Assembly: GCA_964585585.1 (NCBI GenBank)
Contig: CAZPEL010000023.1
Location: 1 to 14,504 of the forward strand
Length of the DNA stretch: 14,504 bases
Reading direction: 5' to 3'
From: CAZNAQ01 sp964585585
GTDB lineage: Bacteria > Patescibacteriota > Patescibacteriia > Patescibacteriales > JAGXOH01
Of the stretch, positions 4,905 through 11,724 are shown piece after piece. The notes under the pieces were generated by a model. It saw only the letters and a list, made by a program, of their open reading frames with translations, was not told the DNA's origin and made no database searches. Made by a program: the position numbers and the translations under genes. Each line of letters opens with the position of its first letter. Positions within the stretch are counted from its first letter, which is position 1.

Positions 4905-6290
4905 TTAATTTCCGCCTACTTCCTCGATACTACCCTTCATATAGAATTCGTTTTCGCCCTTGTCGTCATGCTTACCCTGCAGGATCTCATCAAAACTCCT
5001 GATAGTATCCTCCAGGCGAACATATTTGCCGGGTTGGCCGGTAAAACTCTCGGCCACATGGAAGGGTTGGGACAAAAACCTTTGGATCTTTCGGGCCCGG
5101 TTCACGGTCAACTTGTCCTCGTCAGACAATTCTTCCATACCCAGAATATTGATAATATCCTGCAGATCTTTGTATTTCTGCAATACTTTTTGCACCTCTC
5201 GGGCCACTCGGTAATGCTCTTCTCCCACGATCTTGGGGTCCAGGACAATGGAAGAGGAGTCCAAGGGATCTACGGCCGGATAAATTCCCAGCTCAGACAA
5301 ACTTCGGGCCAAAACCACAGTGGAATCCAAATGTCCGAAAGTGGTGGCCGGAGCCGGATCGGTCAAGTCGTCGGCCGGAACATACACGGCCTGAATAGAA
5401 GTAATAGAACCCTTATTGGTGGAGGTGATCCTCTCCTGCAAATTACCCATATCCGAAGCCAGGGTGGGTTGATAACCCACGGCCGAAGGCATTCGGCCCA
5501 AAAGAGTGGAAACCTCGGCTCCGGCCTGGGTGAACCTAAAAATATTATCAATAAAGAACAACACATCCTGATTCTGCTCATCCCGGAAATGCTCCGCCAT
5601 GGACAGCCCGCTCAAGGCCACTCGGGCCCGGTTTCCCGGAGGTTCATTCATCTGGCCAAAGGTCATGGCCACTTTATCCAGCACTCCGGCGCCTTTCATT
5701 TCCTGATACAGATCATTACCTTCCCGGGTTCTTTCCCCGACTCCGGCAAAAACGGAATAGCCGCCGTGTTCTTTGGCGATATTATTGATAAATTCCTGGA
5801 TAATAACGGTTTTACCAACTCCGGCGCCGCCGAACATACCCACTTTACCACCTTTGGCTATAGGGCAGATCAGGTCGATAACCTTGATACCGGTCTCCAG
5901 GATCTCCGTCTTAGTGGATTGGGCCGTAAATTCCGGGGCTTCGCGGTGAATGGGGTATTTCTTGGAGCCCGTTATTTCCTTGCCTCCGTCCACGGTTTGG
6001 CCCAAAACATTAAATATTCTTCCCAAAGTCTCGTCTCCAACCGGCACGCTGATGGGCTCACCGGTAGCCGTAACCTCGTCTCCTCTTTTTAAACCGTCGG
6101 TGGACCCCATGGCCAAGGCCTTAACCCGGTTAAACCCGATATGTTGCTGGGTTTCCAAGATCAATTTCCCGCCCTGATTATCCACCTCCAAGGCGTCGTA
6201 GATCTCCGGCAATTCCTGGTCAAAATAAACCTCTACCACCGGACCGATGATCTGGGAGATCACTCCTATGTTTTGTTTAGTTTCTGACAT
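4905..6290 (-). CDS. atpD: F-type ATP synthase beta subunit (catalytic)
   Basis: A full-length 461-residue subunit. The nucleotide site is intact: phosphate loop GGAGVGKT at 154-161, catalytic glutamate E186 in GVGERTREGND, the segment ALSGLSMAEHFRDE (225-238) and VLFFIDNIFRFTQAG. The DELSEED-type lever reads EELSDED at 386-392. Three beta subunits alternate with alpha in the F1 head and carry the sites that make or split ATP. The ATG at 6290 gives the expected N-terminus with IGVISQIIGPVVEV. No Shine-Dalgarno site is present; an AT-rich spacer with an inverted-repeat element precedes the gene. Confidence 0.98.
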   Translation of the reverse strand: MSETKQNIGVISQIIGPVVEVYFDQELPEIYDALEVDNQGGKLILETQQHIGFNRVKALAMGSTDGLKRGDEVTATGEPISVPVGDETLGRIFNVLGQTVDGGKEITGSKKYPIHREAPEFTAQSTKTEILETGIKVIDLICPIAKGGKVGMFGGAGVGKTVIIQEFINNIAKEHGGYSVFAGVGERTREGNDLYQEMKGAGVLDKVAMTFGQMNEPPGNRARVALSGLSMAEHFRDEQNQDVLFFIDNIFRFTQAGAEVSTLLGRMPSAVGYQPTLASDMGNLQERITSTNKGSITSIQAVYVPADDLTDPAPATTFGHLDSTVVLARSLSELGIYPAVDPLDSSSIVLDPKIVGEEHYRVAREVQKVLQKYKDLQDIINILGMEELSDEDKLTVNRARKIQRFLSQPFHVAESFTGQPGKYVRLEDTIRSFDEILQGKHDDKGENEFYMKGSIEEVGGN

Positions 6291-6331
6291 ATTAATTTCA
6301 ATTATGATTAACTTATTTTAATAAATTAATT

Positions 6332-6410
6332 GATATTGGATATTAGATATTGGGCATAGAGGAACATTGATTTTTTATTCACCAATATCTAGTATCCAAT
6401 ATCAAATATC
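6332..6410. repeat. Heptamer-bounded inverted-repeat element C (atpG-atpD spacer)
   Basis: GATATTG, GATATTA, GATATTG (6332-6352) face CAATATC, TAGTATC, CAATATC, AAATATC (6383-6410), all in 7-bp phase, with a 30-nt core. The right array ends five bases from the atpG stop codon. In the operon mRNA this would fold into a stem-loop between atpG and atpD. Confidence 0.8.
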
Positions 6411-6415
6411 AAGAT

Positions 6416-7387
6416 CTAATCACTCAAGGCATTCGCTCCCGCGCTGATCTCGGATATCTCGGAAGTAATAGCGGCCTGCCTGACCTTGTTATAATAAAGG
6501 GTCAGGTCGTCCACCAAGTCTCCGGCTGATTCGTTGGCCTTCTGCATGGCGGTCATTCGGGCCGCCTGTTCGGCCGCATTGGATTCCAATAAGGCCTGAA
6601 ACAGTTGAACTTCCAACAAACGGGGCACCATCTCCTCCAAAACCCGGGGCGCGGACGGCTCAAAAGTAAAAGTATAGACATCCTTACCTTCGCGCAGATA
6701 CTTCTTTTCCTTCTGCTCGACATAATCCTTATCCAAACCAACCCGAGTGTCCTCCCCGGTGATGCCCAAGTGGTCGCTTTGGGCTCCCGTATCCAGGGGC
6801 AACAATTGCTTGACCCGCGGAACCTGATTAATGGCGTTAATATAGTCGGTAAAAGCTACCATGATCTTGTCATACTTACGGGCGATAAAATCATCCTTAA
6901 CCATTCGGGCCAGACTCCTAACCTCGGTGGAACTATAACAGATGTCGGATTTAGAAAATTCCGCCGCTATGGGGTGGCCATAACGAGAATAGACCGAATA
7001 TCCTTTTTTACCCACCAAGATAAACTCATGCTCGACCTCTTCCTTGTGCTCATTATATCTATGTTTCAATATAGAATCATGGGCCTTATTTATAATGGCA
7101 TTATTGAAATTTCCGCACAGACCGCGATTGGAAGTGAACAGGATTATGGCCACTTTTTTAACTCTCTTTCTCTGGGAAAATAACGGATGCTGAAATTTAC
7201 CGCAATTAACGGCCTGGGCCAAATTCAAAACAGTGGTCCAACTCAAATTGGAGTAAGTTCGGGTCTTTAGAACCGCTTCCTCGGCCCGGCGCATCTTAGT
7301 GGCCGCCACCATCTCCATAGCCCTCGTTATCTTTTGAGTGCTTTTGATGGATTTTATTCTTCTTTGTATCTCCTTAGTACTGCTCAT
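6416..7387 (-). CDS. atpG: F-type ATP synthase gamma subunit
   Basis: The gamma subunit is the central rotor shaft. The N-terminal helix shows IKSIKSTQKITRAMEMVAATKM and the central domain LFTSNRGLCGNFNNAI. The C-terminal helix ends with ALLESNAAEQAARMT, NASEDL-like NESAGDLVDDL and NKVRQAAITSEISEI. At 323 residues it is longer than the usual 285-295. The extra length lies mostly between about residues 200 and 240, a charged stretch before YTFTFEPS, in the globular part that faces away from the head. The start ATG at 7387 fits the family. No Shine-Dalgarno site is seen. Inverted-repeat elements border the gene on both sides. Confidence 0.97.
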   Translation of the reverse strand: MSSTKEIQRRIKSIKSTQKITRAMEMVAATKMRRAEEAVLKTRTYSNLSWTTVLNLAQAVNCGKFQHPLFSQRKRVKKVAIILFTSNRGLCGNFNNAIINKAHDSILKHRYNEHKEEVEHEFILVGKKGYSVYSRYGHPIAAEFSKSDICYSSTEVRSLARMVKDDFIARKYDKIMVAFTDYINAINQVPRVKQLLPLDTGAQSDHLGITGEDTRVGLDKDYVEQKEKKYLREGKDVYTFTFEPSAPRVLEEMVPRLLEVQLFQALLESNAAEQAARMTAMQKANESAGDLVDDLTLYYNKVRQAAITSEISEISAGANALSD

Positions 7388-7396
7388 AATTATCTA

Positions 7397-7472
7397 GATA
7401 TTAGTAATTAGATATTGGATATTGATCACAGTGTCCGGTTTTAAAATTTTCCAGTATCCAATATCAAATATC
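7397..7472. repeat. Heptamer-bounded inverted-repeat element D (atpA-atpG spacer)
   Basis: GATATTA, GTAATTA, GATATTG, GATATTG (7397-7424) face CAGTATC, CAATATC, AAATATC (7452-7472), in phase. The core has CACAGTG (7427-7433) and a TTTTAAAATTTT palindrome. The right array runs into the first base of the atpA stop codon. The order of unit types on the left resembles element B. Confidence 0.8.
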
Positions 7473-9019
7473 TATTGTTCACTTTCTTCTTCTTTAGGGA
7501 TCAAATAGTCCAGAGTTGCCTTGTAATCGATAATTATCTTATTCAATTTATCTTCGGCTCCTTCGCTTAATTCCCCGGATTCCTCGATCTCGCTGGTAAC
7601 TTCCTCCCCTTTGTCTCGGAAGTATTCCAAAAAGCCCTTTTCGAATTCACTGACCTTTTCCACCGGAACATCATCCAAATGCCCTCCGACCAGGGAGTGG
7701 AAAACGGCCACCTGCTCCGGAACGGACAAGGGTTCATATTGGTCCTGCTTTAATATCTCCATCAACCTCTCCCCTCTATCTATCTTGGCTTGGGTTTCCT
7801 TATCCAGATCGGAGCCGAACTGGGCAAAAGCGGCCAACTCCCGATACTGGGCGGCCTCTAATCTTAATTTTCCGGCTACCTTCTTCATGGCCTTGACCTG
7901 GGCATCGCTACCGACCCGGGATACGGATAGTCCGGCATTAATGGCCGGGCGGTTACCTTTATAGAAAAGTTCCGGTTCCAAATAGATCTGACCGTCGGTA
8001 ATGGAGATAACATTGGTGGGGATATAGGCGGACAGGTCTCCGGCCTGGGTCTCGATAACCGGCAAAGCGGTAATAGACCCACCTCCGTTGTCTTGATTGA
8101 GCTTACAAGCCCTTTCCAAAAGACGAGAGTGAAGATAAAAAACATCTCCGGGGTAGGCCTCTCGGCCCGGCGGCCTTTTAAGCAACAAAGAGATCTCTCT
8201 GTAGGAAACGGCGTGCTTACTCAGATCATCGTAGATGACCAGAACATCCTCTCCTTTTTCCAGGAAATATTCCGCCATGGCGCAACCGGCGTAAGGAGAA
8301 ATATAAAGCATGGAAGCCGGATCACTGGCTCCGGCCAAAACCACAGTAGTGTAGTCCATGGCTCCCGCTTCCCGCAACTTGGCCACTATTCCGGCCACTT
8401 TGGATTCCTTTTGGCCTATGGCCACATAAATACATTTCATATTCTTGCCTTTCTGGTTGATGATGGTGTCAATGGCAATGGCCGTTTTTCCGATCTGACG
8501 GTCTCCGATTATAAGCTCCCTTTGTCCTCTGCCGATCGGGATCATAGAGTCCACGGATTTGATCCCGGTTTGGACCGGTTCGTTCACACCCTCTCTTTCA
8601 ATCACGCCGGGGGCTATTTTCTCGATCGGGTTGTATTTCTTGGCCTTGATCTCATCCTTGCCGTCCAGGGCTTGGCCCAAGGGATCGACCACCCGGCCCA
8701 CTAGCTGCTCCCCGACCGGAACCTGGAGGATCCTATTCAAACTAACGGCCTCATCTCCTTCTTTAATAAGAGAAGAATCTCCCAAAACGATCACACCGAC
8801 ATTGTCCTCTTCCAAATTCAAAACCACGCCGTAAACCGAGCCGGATCCGGTCTTGAACTCGATCATCTCCGACATCATAGTTTCGGAAAGACCGGATATT
8901 TTGGCAATACCGTCGCCCACTTCCACGACCTGGCCCAAGGTCTTTTCCCGGGCTTCCGACTTATAGTCAGATATTTGCTGTTTTAATTGCTCCACAATAT
9001 AATCTTTGCTGGTAGACAT
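7472..9019 (-). CDS. atpA: F-type ATP synthase alpha subunit
   Basis: Full-length at 515 residues. Family landmarks: GDGIAKISGL (36-45), PIGRGQRELIIGDRQIGKT (161-179), which contains the phosphate loop, and the arginine finger R368 in SVSRVGSDAQ. The phosphate loop has Ile where many alpha subunits have Thr (GDRQTGKT); this position is in the variable part of the loop. Alpha subunits hold the non-catalytic nucleotide sites and supply the arginine to the beta active site. The C-terminal domain ends with an acidic linker and DYKATLDYLIPKEEESEQ. The ATG at 9019 is chosen by alignment. The nearest AGGAG is 33 bp upstream, too far for normal initiation. The 90-bp spacer to atpH is AT-rich with one GC palindrome. 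Confidence 0.98.
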   Translation of the reverse strand: MSTSKDYIVEQLKQQISDYKSEAREKTLGQVVEVGDGIAKISGLSETMMSEMIEFKTGSGSVYGVVLNLEEDNVGVIVLGDSSLIKEGDEAVSLNRILQVPVGEQLVGRVVDPLGQALDGKDEIKAKKYNPIEKIAPGVIEREGVNEPVQTGIKSVDSMIPIGRGQRELIIGDRQIGKTAIAIDTIINQKGKNMKCIYVAIGQKESKVAGIVAKLREAGAMDYTTVVLAGASDPASMLYISPYAGCAMAEYFLEKGEDVLVIYDDLSKHAVSYREISLLLKRPPGREAYPGDVFYLHSRLLERACKLNQDNGGGSITALPVIETQAGDLSAYIPTNVISITDGQIYLEPELFYKGNRPAINAGLSVSRVGSDAQVKAMKKVAGKLRLEAAQYRELAAFAQFGSDLDKETQAKIDRGERLMEILKQDQYEPLSVPEQVAVFHSLVGGHLDDVPVEKVSEFEKGFLEYFRDKGEEVTSEIEESGELSEGAEDKLNKIIIDYKATLDYLIPKEEESEQ

Positions 9020-9078
9020 AAAAACTATTTTAATATTTAATATATTTTACTGCTCCTATTAATAAAATCCCCATACCA

Positions 9079-9090
9079 CCTGCCGGCAGG
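9079..9090. repeat. GC-rich 12-bp palindrome in the atpH-atpA spacer
   Basis: CCTGCCGGCAGG is a perfect palindrome standing in an otherwise AT-rich spacer, just after the atpH stop codon on the minus strand. It is too short to call a terminator. It may be a fragment of a dispersed repeat. Confidence 0.45.
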
Positions 9091-9109
9091 CACAAAGCAA
9101 CTTTACAGG

Positions 9110-9511
9110 TTATTCCACTAAAGCGGTTTTCAAGTCCCTTATCCTTGTTTTTAAACTGGCATCCAAAATTTTATCATTCATTTTTATGACAAAACCTCCC
9201 TTGATATTTGCATCCACTTTATAATCTATTTCCACTGTTTTGTCACCGACCTCTTTCCTTACAAATTTCTCTATTTCAGACAAGGACTCCTTGTCCAGTT
9301 TATGGGCGCTGATAACTTCCGCCTCTACTATACCTTTTTCCCGATTCCAGATCTTTTGAAACTGCCTGATTATGCGGGACAGGTAAGAACCATGGTTATT
9401 ATCCATAACTACCCGGGCAAACTTGGCTACCACCTGGTCCGCTTCTTTTTTATTCAGATCCTTGACCTGTTCGTACAGGGCTCGGGCGTATTGTTTGGCT
9501 GTTATCTTCAT
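9110..9511 (-). CDS. atpH: F-type ATP synthase delta subunit, short form
   Basis: The product, 133 residues, is well below the usual 175-180. The N-terminus MKITAKQYARALYE and the C-terminal strand region IDYKVDANIKGGFVIKMNDKILDASLKTRI are recognisable as delta/OSCP. The shortening lies in the N-terminal helical bundle and linker, which normally bind the top of the alpha3-beta3 head. Delta joins the head to the b-subunit stalk. The ATG is separated from the atpF stop by a single base, so the two are likely translated in a coupled way. Reduced delta subunits are, as far as I know, common in small-genome candidate phyla; that comparison is from memory. Confidence 0.92.
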   Translation of the reverse strand: MKITAKQYARALYEQVKDLNKKEADQVVAKFARVVMDNNHGSYLSRIIRQFQKIWNREKGIVEAEVISAHKLDKESLSEIEKFVRKEVGDKTVEIDYKVDANIKGGFVIKMNDKILDASLKTRIRDLKTALVE

Positions 9512-9512
9512 A

Positions 9513-10007
9513 TTATTTGATCTGCTTAATGGTTTTTTGGATCAATTCCTTGTCCTTTTTCGGGTCCACTTTCTTGTCCAGGACCTTTTCCAGGGAAAGC
9601 ATAACCATATCCGCCACTTCCTTTTTAGCTTCCTTTAAAGTCTCGGCCTTCTCCGCCCTCATTTTTTCCTTTTCCTGGTTGATGATCTCGCCCACTTCTT
9701 CCTTGGCCCGTTCTACTATCTTGTTCCTTCTCTCCTCTCCTTCTTCCTTGGACTTTTCCACTATTTCCCAGGCCTCTTTTTTGGCCTCCTTGATCATCTG
9801 CTCTTTTTTCTCCCGGGCCTCTTTCAACTCCTGTTCCGCTTTTTCGGTGTATTCCACCCCTTTTTGGATCTTTTTCTTCCTGTCCTGCAAAAATCTTAAA
9901 ATGGGATTATAAGCGAATTTATACAAAACAAAAACCAAAACGGCGAAATTAACCGCTTGGGCGATCAAAACTTTCACATTTAAACCTAAGGCGCTGAACA
10001 ATTTCAT
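9513..10007 (-). CDS. atpF: F-type ATP synthase b subunit
   Basis: The 164-residue product has the classic b-subunit plan: one N-terminal membrane helix (about residues 12-32, VKVLIAQAVNFAVLVFVLY), the motif PILRFLQDRKKKI after it, and then a long, highly charged helix rich in Glu and Lys that dimerises as the peripheral stalk. The C-terminal residues are expected to bind delta. The start codon lies eight bases from an N block, so its upstream region is not visible. Only one b-type gene is seen in the operon, which implies a homodimeric stalk. Confidence 0.96.
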   Translation of the reverse strand: MKLFSALGLNVKVLIAQAVNFAVLVFVLYKFAYNPILRFLQDRKKKIQKGVEYTEKAEQELKEAREKKEQMIKEAKKEAWEIVEKSKEEGEERRNKIVERAKEEVGEIINQEKEKMRAEKAETLKEAKKEVADMVMLSLEKVLDKKVDPKKDKELIQKTIKQIK

Positions 10008-10015
10008 ATATCTGT

Positions 10016-10115
10016 NNNNNNNNNNNNNNNNNNNNNNNNNNNNNNNNNNNNNNNNNNNNNNNNNNNNNNNNNNNNNNNNNNNNNNNNNNNNNNNNNNNNN
10101 NNNNNNNNNNNNNNN
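10016..10115. other. Assembly gap (100 N) cutting the 3' end of atpE
   Basis: The N block removes the last part of atpE and most of the atpE-atpF spacer. The flanks are not duplicated. The frame from atpE continues through it to a stop only by chance, so an end of the protein read beyond the gap is meaningless. Confidence 0.9.
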
Positions 10116-10306
10116 TAAATAGCCGTAGATTCGGCCACCGCCATAGTAGCAAACATAAAAGGCATTATTTTTCCGCTGGCTTCCGGGTTGCGTCCAATAG
10201 CGGCCAGGGCATTACCGGCCACAATACCTTCACCGATACCGGGGCCGATAGCTCCCAATCCGGCGGCCAGGCCGGCGGCTAATAATTTTGCTGCTTCTAC
10301 TTCCAT
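10116..10306 (-). CDS. atpE: F-type ATP synthase c subunit, Na+-type signature, 3' end in gap
   Basis: The visible 63 residues cover the first membrane hairpin helix, the polar loop GRNPEA (38-43) and most of the second helix. The carboxylate that carries the coupling ion is E59, followed by S60 and T61 (VAESTAI); the next codon begins TA, consistent with Tyr. This matches the sodium-binding motif of Propionigenium and Ilyobacter c subunits (E65, S66, T67, Y70), with V57 at position 63. At the position of their Gln32 this protein has E26, as in the two-carboxylate sodium c ring of Fusobacterium nucleatum. Proton-type rings usually have Ala in place of the Ser. About 10-25 residues are lost in the gap. 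The subunit forms the rotor ring in the inner membrane. Confidence 0.95.
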
Positions 10307-10327
10307 AAATTTTAATTTAATATTAAT

Positions 10328-10372
10328 TACAAATTTACAAATTCAATCACAAATTGCACAAATAAATTAAGT
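10328..10372. repeat. ACAAATT-rich degenerate repeat in the atpB-atpE spacer
   Basis: Two exact tandem octamers TACAAATT (10328-10343) are followed by further ACAAAT motifs near 10349 and 10358. The array lies in the 138-bp AT-rich spacer upstream of atpE. It resembles the 8-bp array upstream of yebC in style but not in exact unit. I see no convincing promoter for atpE in this spacer. Confidence 0.55.
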
Positions 10373-10444
10373 CCAAAATTCTTCATTTTACTAACAATTT
10401 TCCACCTACAATCACTTTACTTATTTCACCTTTTAATCTATCTC

Positions 10445-11263
10445 CTAGATCGTCGCTTCTTCCGCTATTTCATCTTCCTCTATTTCCGAGGCCATAGTTA
10501 TGTAGATCAAAGTCAAAACCGCAAACACAAAGGCCTGGACCACCGCGGTCAACAAGCCCAAAAACTTAAAAGGCAGAGGCACAAAAAAAGGCGCCAAGAA
10601 AAGCATTACCGAGGTGATCACCTCCGAAGCGAACATATTGCCGAATAAACGAAAGGACAGGGAAACTATCTTGGCCACCTCGCCCACTAGATCCATTACT
10701 CCCAAAAACAGGTCCAGGAATCCCTGGCCCAATAAACTAAATTTAACCTGACCTTGAAATATACTCTTAAAAAAATCCTTAAAACCCTTGAGGTTGATGA
10801 ACTTACCGATATAACCAAAAGGCCCATGCACGGCTATAGCCACTATCTGGGCGGTTATTATACCGATCAAGGTCATCACGAATATCAAGCCGTAATCGCT
10901 CATTATCGACCGGAACAAGGGCACCACTCCGCCGGCCTTTTCAATGGTCAGGGCCGACTGGCCCGGCAAAAAGGTAAGCAAATTCCCCAAAAGGATAAAA
11001 ATGAACAAAGTAAAAATAAAAGGAAAAAGACGACGGGTCTTTTTCTCGCTACCGGTAACTGTATTCATAAAATTATAACTCTCCTCCACCAACAATTCGA
11101 TCAGATTCTGCAAAGGTCCGGGAACCTTCTTCATCCTCCGGGCCACCCAAACAAAAACAACCATGACGGCAATACTGATGATCACCGTCCATAACAGGGT
11201 ATTGGTCACCGGAAAACCGGCTATATAAAATAAAACTCTGGGTGCCAAGGATACATTCAACAT
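10445..11263 (-). CDS. atpB: F-type ATP synthase a subunit
   Basis: A 272-residue polytopic membrane protein. The essential stator arginine is R205 in SLSFRLFGNMFASE, and the conserved glutamine is Q243 in the last helix (AVVQAFVFAVLTLIYI). The second membrane region shows the family pattern FPFIFTLFIFILLGNLL. The DLNxT-type motif common in other a subunits is replaced by SDYGLIFVMTL at about 122-132. The protein forms the two half-channels beside the c ring through which the coupling ion passes. The gene starts seven bases after the atpI stop codon. The C-terminus is acidic (EIEEDEIAEEA). Confidence 0.96.
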   Translation of the reverse strand: MLNVSLAPRVLFYIAGFPVTNTLLWTVIISIAVMVVFVWVARRMKKVPGPLQNLIELLVEESYNFMNTVTGSEKKTRRLFPFIFTLFIFILLGNLLTFLPGQSALTIEKAGGVVPLFRSIMSDYGLIFVMTLIGIITAQIVAIAVHGPFGYIGKFINLKGFKDFFKSIFQGQVKFSLLGQGFLDLFLGVMDLVGEVAKIVSLSFRLFGNMFASEVITSVMLFLAPFFVPLPFKFLGLLTAVVQAFVFAVLTLIYITMASEIEEDEIAEEATI

Positions 11264-11270
11264 ATATGCT

Positions 11271-11582
11271 CTACTCTTTATTTTTTTCTTGATCCCGGTC
11301 CGTTATCTTTTTCTCTGGTGGCTGGGACTGAAATTCCTTTTCCATCTCTTGATTTAATTTCTTCAATTTCTTAAAAACCAAAACATTGGTGGTGATAAAG
11401 GCCAACAAAACCCCGGATATCAGAAACAAGGGCTTGGTGGAGAAATACCAATCCAGGCCGTATCCCAAAGCTCCCAGAATAACCAAAGGGCCCAAAATGG
11501 AGCTCCCGGTATACATGGCCATGCCCCACATCAGATCCTTAGTGGTTCGGGCTTGATACAATTTTTTGGCCTTTTTATCCAT
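11271..11582 (-). CDS. atpI: AtpI-type ATP synthase accessory membrane protein
   Basis: The 103-residue product has two predicted membrane helices (about 26-46 and 51-70) joined by the motif GYGLDWYFSTKPLF, typical of the AtpI/ATPase_gene1 family, and a basic then mixed-charge hydrophilic tail. These proteins sit at the head of atp operons and help assemble the c ring or handle Mg2+; the exact role varies between bacteria. Here it is the first gene of the operon, behind a promoter near 11686-11716. The nearest good AAGGAG lies 27 bp upstream of the ATG, with a weaker AAAGGGG between. Confidence 0.87.
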   Translation of the reverse strand: MDKKAKKLYQARTTKDLMWGMAMYTGSSILGPLVILGALGYGLDWYFSTKPLFLISGVLLAFITTNVLVFKKLKKLNQEMEKEFQSQPPEKKITDRDQEKNKE

Positions 11583-11685
11583 TTAAAAAAGAAACACACC
11601 CCTTTCTTGCTCCTTCTTTAAGAAGATAACGGGATGTTGGAATGATTTTTAATAAAAATATAAAATATATTTTTAAGCTCTATTT

Positions 11686-11716
11686 AATATATATTACATT
11701 TGAGAATAAAAGTCAA
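11686..11716 (-). promoter_or_regulatory. Predicted promoter of the atp operon
   Basis: On the minus strand TTGACT (11716-11711) is followed after 17 bases by TATATATT (11693-11686). Either TATATA at spacing 17 or TATATT at spacing 19 could be the -10. It begins nine bases after the tatD stop and gives a leader of about 100 nt before atpI, with an AT-rich stretch and no clear operator. Confidence 0.65.
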
Positions 11717-11724
11717 TAATTCCT

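Noticed and set aside
4875..6092. A 405-codon plus-strand open frame
   Set aside because: It lies antisense to atpD, whose protein matches its family end to end. The plus-strand translation has no recognisable domain and is a codon-bias shadow.
7885..8145. Minus-strand frame overlapping atpA in another phase, and similar ones at 5363-5581, 6553-6741 and 13626-13847
   Set aside because: They overlap strongly conserved genes in a different frame on the same strand and are rich in residues typical of frame-shifted GC-biased codons.
8093..8834. Plus-strand open frames of 91-203 codons
   Set aside because: They are antisense to the well-conserved atpA gene and show no family match.
10004..10306. 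atpE read as a 100-residue protein ending in TDI
   Set aside because: The end is reached only by translating through 100 N. The true C-terminus is unknown and the last three residues come from the atpF leader.
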